Part shown: positions 58,509 through 64,000 of the stretch, piece after piece
How the letters are laid out: each line of letters begins with the position of its first letter
Numbering within the stretch: the first letter of the stretch is position 1
Assembly: GCA_963754535.1 (NCBI GenBank)
Contig: CAVWGG010000032.1
Coordinates: 53,841 to 117,840, forward strand
Direction of reading: 5' to 3'
DNA length: 64,000 bases
Source of the DNA: RPQJ01 sp963754535
Lineage (GTDB): Bacteria; Pseudomonadota; Gammaproteobacteria; Steroidobacterales; Steroidobacteraceae
Translations under genes and position numbers: made by a program
The notes under the pieces: model-generated
The model's database searches: none
Seen by the model: only the letters and a program-made list of their open reading frames with translations
What the model was told of the DNA's origin: nothing

Positions 58509-60015
58509 TCAAGAAGTGACCACCGTGACGGCCACAAGGGCAGTCGCGATGGCCAGCACGCTAGCGTAGGAAGCCCACCAGACGCGATTCCTGCGGCGGT
58601 CGGCGTGGTTCAGTATCACCGGCACGAACCCGATGGTCGGGATCGTCGTAATTCCCTTCACGTCCTGCACGCTGCGCACCGATGGATCCGACGACTCACG
58701 GAACGCAGCCAGCCCCACGGCCAGGCCGCCGCCGAGCACCAGTCCGAGCAGCACGATGCCGAGCCGGTTGGGCGAGAACGGCGTGCTTGGAACCCCAGGC
58801 GGCCTGATCAGCGAGAACTTGTCGCCCTTCTGCTCGCTCTCGAGGCTGCGAGCGATGTCGGCTTCGCGGAGCTTGCCCTGGATCTCGATGATCTGCCGGC
58901 CAAGGAGGTCCCTGGCCCGCGTCAATTCGGCGTAATCGCGTTCGACGCCGGGTGCCGCCATGCTGCCGGATTCGTACTGGTAAATCTGGCCTCGCACCCT
59001 CGCCGCATTCGCCTGCAGCGCGCCGATTTCACGTTGAGTGGAATTGAGCTGGCTCTGGACGCTGAGGTATTCCGGGTTGTCCGCGACGATCCCCGCGGTG
59101 CCTGGCTGCGCGGCGGCCTGGGCCGACAGCGCCTCGATCTGCCGTTGCAGGCGCTTCACGTCCGGGTGGTCCGGGGTGTACTTCATGCGGGCATCGGCCA
59201 GCTGTCCCTGCAGCATCGCAAGATCGGTGCGCCAGTTACCCGCGGTGGTGGACAACGACGGATTGAGCTTGCTCAACTGCAGTTCGAGCTGTGCCTTGCG
59301 CTCCTCCGCATCACGGATACGCGCCTCGACATCCAGCAGGTCACGCTGGGCCCGCTCGGCCTGCCCTTGCTCGCATCATCTGCACTTCCGGCAGCGCATC
59401 GCCATGGCGCGCCTTGAACTGGGCGATACGCTGGTCTGCATCCCCCATCTGGCGCTCCAGGCCTTTTGCCTGCTCCGAGAGGAAGTTGTAGGTCTCCGTC
59501 GCTCGCTCGGCGCGTGTCTGCCGTTGTAATCGAGGAACAGGCCGGCGATGCGCTTGGCCACCTGCTGCGCCCGCTCCGGATCGGCATTCAGGTAGTGAAT
59601 GGAGAAGGCATTGGACTCCGGACAAGACCTCCAGCGTGATCGGATCCACGCGTTCGACACTGGTGTCGGCGACATCTGCGACGCCTTGTCGCGTCAGCGA
59701 CAGGTTAGGCATGTCGGGATAGGGATCAATTTCCGGACGATCGTCTCCAGGTTCTCGGTCGTCAACACTCGTCGTGAGACCAGCTCGATCTGCTGGTCCG
59801 CATAGCTCGTCACCGTAGTCTGCACCAGCTCCGTCGGGATCGACGACGGCTCGAGCAGGATGGTTGCGGACGATCGGTACGGACGGCGGCAATGCGTACG
59901 CGAGGTACACGGCCAGCAGCAATGCGGCTGGGATGATCGTGACCAGGTACATCCGGCACCGCCGCAGGATGCCGAGGTAATCGCCGAGCGTATTCGGAAC
60001 GTCTTGCGTAGTCAT
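58509..60015 (-). CDS. Chain-length determinant, Wzz/GumC-like (frameshifted)
   Basis: The start MTTQDVPNTLGDYLGILRRCRMYL and TM1 (VTIIPAALLLAVYLAYAL) are followed by frame changes near 59850, 59720, 59625, 59520 and 59370. The coiled-coil part reads QGQLADARMKYTPDHPDVKRLQRQIEALS and the GNVR-like section ends near FSLIRPPGVPSTPFSPNRLG, which precedes TM2 (LGIVLLGLVLGGGLAVGLAAF). A further hydrophobic helix is at the end. Inner-membrane co-polymerase that sets chain length and contacts Wza and the kinase. Confidence 0.85.
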
Positions 60016-61236
60016 TCAGCGACGCTGCCTGCGGATTCCCTGGTACCCAACGCTGACGAACAGTTTGTTGTTGTCGGCGTCACCATTGTCTTGTTCGCGA
60101 TCCTGCCAGATATAACTGTATCCGCCCCGCAGGTACCATGTCTCCGACATGAACCAGGTTGAGCGAGAGATCCAGGCGCGCATAGTCGCGATCGTCGCCG
60201 CCGCCGGACTCCGTGATGGCGTTGCGCATCTCGTAGCGCGCGGCCCAGGAAGGACAGTCGCTCACTGAAGTCACGCTTGTACTGCAGCCTGAACTGGTCC
60301 GACTCGGACTTGCCGCCGTCGCCGGTGGGAGGTACTGCCGGCTCAGCGTGAAGCGCCAGTCGCTGACCTCGAGCTTGCGGTAGGCGACCAGGGAGCCGCC
60401 CAGGCCTGAGGTACTCTCCTCGAATTTCACGGGCGCGTAATCGGTGACGTCGTTATTTTCATGATCGAGGCGAGCTTCGACGCCGGTGACCTCGGACCAT
60501 TGATAGGTGTAGCCGACGCCCGCGCCATAGGCATCCGTCTCTGAACTGTCATCTTTCGCCTGGTACTGCGAGGCGTAGACGGCCAAAGCAACCTCGCTCT
60601 GGGGGTCAGGGTCCAGGCGAGCAACCGTCCACGATTGTAAAACGTCGTCCGTCCTCGTGGACTGCCCGGACTCGGCATCGTAGCGGACGTCTTCGTAGTT
60701 CAGGCCCACGCCCGCCCGGAGCCGCTCGGTCAACGAGTAGTCAAAGGTCGGATTCAACTCGAACCGCTGCCGAGTTTCACCGACGAGGATATTCGAGGAA
60801 TCCGAATTGTCGCCGTCGTTCGGGTCGAGCGGATGTATTCACCGGTGGGCGTATCGACATTGTAGGAATCCTGCAACGCGTAACGACCGATCAACAGGAA
60901 CTCGCTGCGTTCCCAGTTGTACCTGGAGCGCAGGTCCAGGAACGCTTCGACACGCTGCAGGTCGTCGCGGTCAGGGAACTCCTGGAACCTCAGGCGGGGC
61001 CGCACCGACGTCTCGCTGCGCTGGGTATAGATGCCGACCAGCGTCTGCGCGTCGGCGATGAAGCCGTAGATGTCGCCTTCCGGGGTTCCTGCCGGCTTCA
61101 GATCGAGGTTGTCATTGGCCTCGGTGCGAAGGTCGATCTGCGGCTGCACGTAGACCTGGGCGCCCCACGCCGCCACCGGCAAGGCTGCACCCGTGGTGAT
61201 GACGCATTGGCGATGGCGGCCTTCAGCCGAGCGGAC
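60016..61236 (-). CDS. Outer-membrane beta-barrel protein of the polysaccharide locus (frameshifted)
   Basis: Fragments give an amphipathic repeat typical of barrels: QVYVQPQIDLRTEANDNLDL at the mature start, YNWERSEFLLIGRYALQDSY, PTFDYSLTERLRAGVGLNYED, DAYGAGVGYTYQWSEVTGVEA. The end is NKLFVSVGYQGIRRQRR. Frame changes lie near 61195, 60800, 60290 and 60150; the exact start is not certain. Similar barrels accompany exosortase- or EpsL-type exopolysaccharide clusters and may help export or hold the polymer. Confidence 0.72.
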
Positions 61237-61809
61237 TCAAGGTACGACGACGACATCGCCACTCTCCAGGAAGATGTTCTGCCCCAGCGACTTGCCTTCG
61301 GTGACCTGGCTGTACCGGAACGGCAACGTCGTCTGCGACGCGCCTCCGCCCCGGATCACGATGATGTCGTCCAGCTTCGCGAACGGCGTCGCACCCTCGG
61401 CCAGGCTCAATGCTTGCAGTACGTTCAACTGCGGGTTCATCACGAACATGCCGGGTTTCTTCACCTGGCCGATGACATACACGCGGTTGCCCCCCACGTC
61501 GTCGACGGTCACGGTCACGACCGGCTCGGGATGTACTTCTGCAGGCGACCCTCGATGTCGATCCGCACCTGGTCGGCCGTGCGGCCAACGGCCTGCACCT
61601 CGCCGGCCAGTGGAAATGAGACTTGCCGTCCGGCCGGATGGTGACCGGTCGCTGCAGGTCCACTTCTTCCACACCGACACCTGGATCTTGTCGCCGGCGT
61701 GCAACCTGTAGTCACCCGCTGCCTGGGCCAGGACGTCGGGCGAATGCAGCGCCGCACCTGCCAGCAGCAGGAGCGTAGGCGCAAGGATTCTACGTGTGTG
61801 CACGATCAT
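61237..61809 (-). CDS. Wza-like polysaccharide export protein (frameshifted)
   Basis: ATG 61809 (MIVHTRRILAPTLLLLAGAAL) begins a signal peptide. The Poly_export domain reads GDYRLHAGDKIQVSVW, then, after frame changes near 61660, 61625 and 61525, VSFPLAGEVQAVGRTADQVR. An SLBB domain follows (VYVIGQVKKPGMFVMN, NVLQALSLAEG) and it ends ESGDVVVVP. About 190 residues, shorter than E. coli Wza, as in EpsE/GumB-type proteins. It forms the outer-membrane outlet for the polymer. Confidence 0.87.
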   Translation of the reverse strand: MIVHTRRILAPTLLLLAGAALHSPDVLAQAAGDYRLHAGDKIQVSVWKKWTCSDRSPSGRTASLISTGRRGAGRWPHGRPGADRHRGSPAEVHPEPVVTVTVDDVGGNRVYVIGQVKKPGMFVMNPQLNVLQALSLAEGATPFAKLDDIIVIRGGGASQTTLPFRYSQVTEGKSLGQNIFLESGDVVVVP

Positions 61810-62036
61810 GCCGGGGTCACCTTGAAGTCGGGGGCAAGAATCGGGCCCTGTCTGCTGTCGGCGCCGCACGCATGGTCCGAAATTCCGGCCCGTGGGTGCA
61901 AAAAACTGTGGCGTCTTAAGAACATACAGCCGGATGTTAAACGGCCTCTCCGTGGCCGACCGGAACTGTATCACAATCGTGCCATCGGTCCGGACGCCAG
62001 CCAGCGAACATCCGCCAGCCAATGCTGTCGCTGGCC

Positions 62037-63445
62037 TCAGTACGCCTTGCGGTCGAAGAACACGAGCATTGCCGTCTTGGCCAGGATCTTGAGATCCAAC
62101 CCCGTCGACCAGTGCGCGCAGGTAATCAAGGTCGAAACGAACTCGCGCCTGCATCTGCTCGAGCGTCTTCGTCTCACCGCGGCAGCCGTTGACCTGGGCC
62201 AGTCCCGTGATACCGGGCTGCACCTTGTGGCGAATCATGTAGCCCTTGATCAGCTTGCGGTATTCCTCATTGTGGGCCACGGCATGTGGCCGCGGCCCGA
62301 CCAGGCTCATGGTCCCCTGGATCACGTTCAGGAGTTGCGGCAGCTCGTCGATGGAATAGCGCCGCAGGATCCGACCCAGCGGCGTAATGCGATCGTCGTC
62401 CTTGGTTGCCTGTCGGATGGTGTCGCCGTCCTCGGTCACGGCCATCGTCCGGAACTTGTAGACCATGATTTCCTGCCCGTCGAGACCGTACCGGCGCTGG
62501 CGGAAGATCGCCGGACCCGGCGAAGTCAACTTCACCAGCAGTGCGACCAGCGCGAGGAAGGGCGCAAGCAACAGCAGGCCGATGGCCGAGAGACCCGACG
62601 TCCGTGAATCGCTTGACGACGCCCCGATACCCGTAGAACGGCGTCTCGCACATGGCCACGACGGGAATCCCCAGGATCTCCCCGGTACGGGACTGGATCA
62701 GGTCGAAGACGAAGATGTCCGGCACGTAGTAGATCGAGGCCGTCGTGTCTCGCAGGTCTTCCAGGAGGTCCAGCACGCGCTGCACGTGGCGCATGGGCAG
62801 CGCGACGAAGATGACGTCAATCCCCTCTTGCTTCACGTATTGCGTGAGGGTCGGCAGCCCGCCCAGGAGCCTGTGATCGCCGTCGAGCCTCAGGCGCTCC
62901 GCGCTTCGATCGTCGAAAAACCCATCCACGGAAATGCAGAGTTCCCTGTGCTTCTTGAGGCGCTCCGCCATCTGCATGCTGACTTCATTGAAGCCTGCGA
63001 ACACGGCACGACGGGCATTGTCCGAGGAGTACATCACGCGTCGCAGGGCGCCGTTCAGCGCCATGCTGGCCAGGACCAGCGGGATGGGCGTCAGGATCGC
63101 CCAGCTACCGATGACGAGCCGCGAGAATTGAGCTGAGAACTTCGTGACGTAGCCGATCAGCAGCAAGATCAGCAGCAGCACGACCCAACGCAAGACCAGG
63201 CTTGCGGCCGCGGACCACCGTCGGGAGACAAACTGCGTGGGGCTGCCCGCAGGCTCCAGCAGGACGACGGGCGCCAGGACGGCCAACAGGACCGACAGCA
63301 TCAGGAAGTTATCCCCGAACGGCCTGTCCAACGTGCGCGCCAACAGGGACAGCATCCCGATAGCGATCACCGCCGGCATGATCAGGCGAAGCATTGCCAG
63401 CACGGCGATCGCCATGCTGCGTTTGTAGATCAGGGTGTTGGTCAT
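62037..63445 (-). CDS. Undecaprenyl-phosphate sugar phosphotransferase (WcaJ/GumD type, frameshifted)
   Basis: Initiates repeat-unit assembly by putting a hexose-1-phosphate on undecaprenyl phosphate. From ATG 63445 there are four N-terminal membrane helices, a CoA-binding-like Rossmann domain (RAVFAGFNEVSMQMAERL) and, after a frame change near 62600, the catalytic domain (SPGPAIFRQRRYGLDGQEI, VYKFRTM, DELPQLLNVIQGTMSLVGPRP). A second shift near 62100 gives the end LDLKILAKTAMLVFFDRKAY. All key motifs are present, so it is probably functional in the genome. Confidence 0.88.
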
Positions 63446-63751
63446 GATCGGGTCGGATACGTCGTCCGAAAAATATCGCACACTTCCATGGGGTCAACTG
63501 AGACAGGATTAACATAAGCGTACGGTGCGCACGCATCGCACGCAGCTTGGCCACAGCACCCCGTCCAAGGCCGGCCGGCGAGGCTGTCGCGACAGGACGC
63601 CCAAAATGTGCGCCACGTCACGTTTTTCCGGTGTCTTGCCGCAAGAGCTGCAGACGACGGCACGTTCTGCCAAGCTGCGTGTGGTGCCGCCGAAAAGCTT
63701 AATGTACTAATATTAAAAATTACGGCACTGGAACCCAGTACGGGAGCTAAG
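63446..63751. other. Divergent promoter region between sugar transferase and cytidylyltransferase
   Basis: 306 nt. The part at 63700-63725 is strongly AT-rich (TGTACTAATATTAAAAAT) and is likely the promoter area for the plus-strand gene. No gene is supported. Confidence 0.5.
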
Positions 63752-64000
63752 TTGAAGGTTGCAATTCTTGCCGGGGTGGTCTGGGTACCCGCCTGGCCGA
63801 AGAAACGGAAATCCGGCCGAAACCCATGGTCGAGATCGGCGGGCAAGCCCGATCCTGTGGCACATCATGATGCACTACGCGGGCTATGGATACCGCGACT
63901 TCGTGATCGCCCTGGGCTACAAGGGCGAGTTACATCAAGCAGTGGGTGCTCGATCTTCGACGCTGTGGGGCGACGTGTCGGTGCACACCGGCACCGGCAA
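63752..64000 (+). CDS. rfbF: Glucose-1-phosphate cytidylyltransferase-like, partial and frameshifted
   Basis: TTG 63752 follows GGGAG by 6 nt. Translation with small frame corrections gives KVAILAGG, TRLAEETEIRPKPMVEIGG, PILWHIMMHYAGYGYRDFV and IALGYKGE, the N-terminus of RfbF, which makes CDP-glucose from CTP and glucose-1-phosphate. CDP-glucose leads to 3,6-dideoxyhexoses. Frame changes near 63774, 63845 and 63930. The gene runs off the window. Confidence 0.8.
   Translation, partial: MKVAILAGVVWVPAWPKKRKSGRNPWSRSAGKPDPVAHHDALRGLWIPRLRDRPGLQGRVTSSSGCSIFDAVGRRVGAHRHRQ

Noticed and set aside
61237..62571. Single 444-codon frame that joins sugar transferase and Wza sequences
   Set aside because: It crosses the true stop at 62037 and the non-coding gap only because of a frameshift near 62100. 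Homology shows two genes.

Overview
The window is GC-rich DNA from a Gram-negative bacterium, most likely a gammaproteobacterium of the Xanthomonadales/Steroidobacterales/Nevskiales type. The evidence is a fused aspartate kinase-diaminopimelate decarboxylase, the thrS-infC-rpmI-rplT-pheS-pheT-ihfA-merR order, an OmpR/EnvZ-type two-component pair and a Wzx/Wzy/Wza polysaccharide cluster. This placement rests on gene content only; no 16S gene is present.

Region 1 (1-24.5 kb) is mostly housekeeping. It starts with a partial MFS transporter and a DUF3597-like protein. Next comes a minus-strand run lysAC-asd-mazG-like followed by a short-chain dehydrogenase relative that carries the full halohydrin dehalogenase fingerprint. 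Then come a SAM hydrolase, a histidine phosphatase, a TerB/DUF697 protein and a two-component system. The translation block runs from tRNA-Pro(GGG), merR and ihfA up to thrS and tRNA-Val(GAC). uvrB follows, interrupted exactly inside its Walker A motif by a 553-residue intein with LAGLIDADG endonuclease motifs. An aspartate aminotransferase and tRNA-Asn close the region. Two related hairpin elements built from GGGGTTA heptads sit at 7.8 and 19.3 kb.

Region 2 (24.5-32.4 kb) encodes envelope and secreted proteins: a VanZ-like membrane protein, a VWA-PASTA3 protein with a GlyGly-CTERM-like tail, and two tandem paralogues with carbohydrate-binding and Ig-like modules and a shared C-terminal domain I do not recognise.

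Region 3 (32.7-64 kb) is a large surface-polysaccharide locus. It has a translationally coupled operon of three GT2 glycosyltransferases, GtrA and a universal stress protein; an SGNH/MBOAT O-acylation pair; two GT-C-like membrane proteins; and a plus-strand run with an asparagine synthetase-like protein, four GT4 glycosyltransferases, three sulfotransferases and a secreted TIM-barrel-like protein. A minus-strand run follows: methyltransferase, Wzy, Wzx, tyrosine kinase, chain-length regulator, outer-membrane barrel, Wza and the initiating sugar-phosphate transferase. A partial glucose-1-phosphate cytidylyltransferase ends the window. Together these suggest a Wzy-dependent exopolysaccharide that may be sulfated and O-acetylated. 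The stretch from about 51.1 to 55.9 kb is visibly less GC-rich and contains an IS3 orfA remnant.

Fourteen genes from 28.9 kb onward are split by frameshifts, while the first 28 kb is intact. I treat these as single genes that most likely carry assembly indels; their reading frames are reconstructed here.
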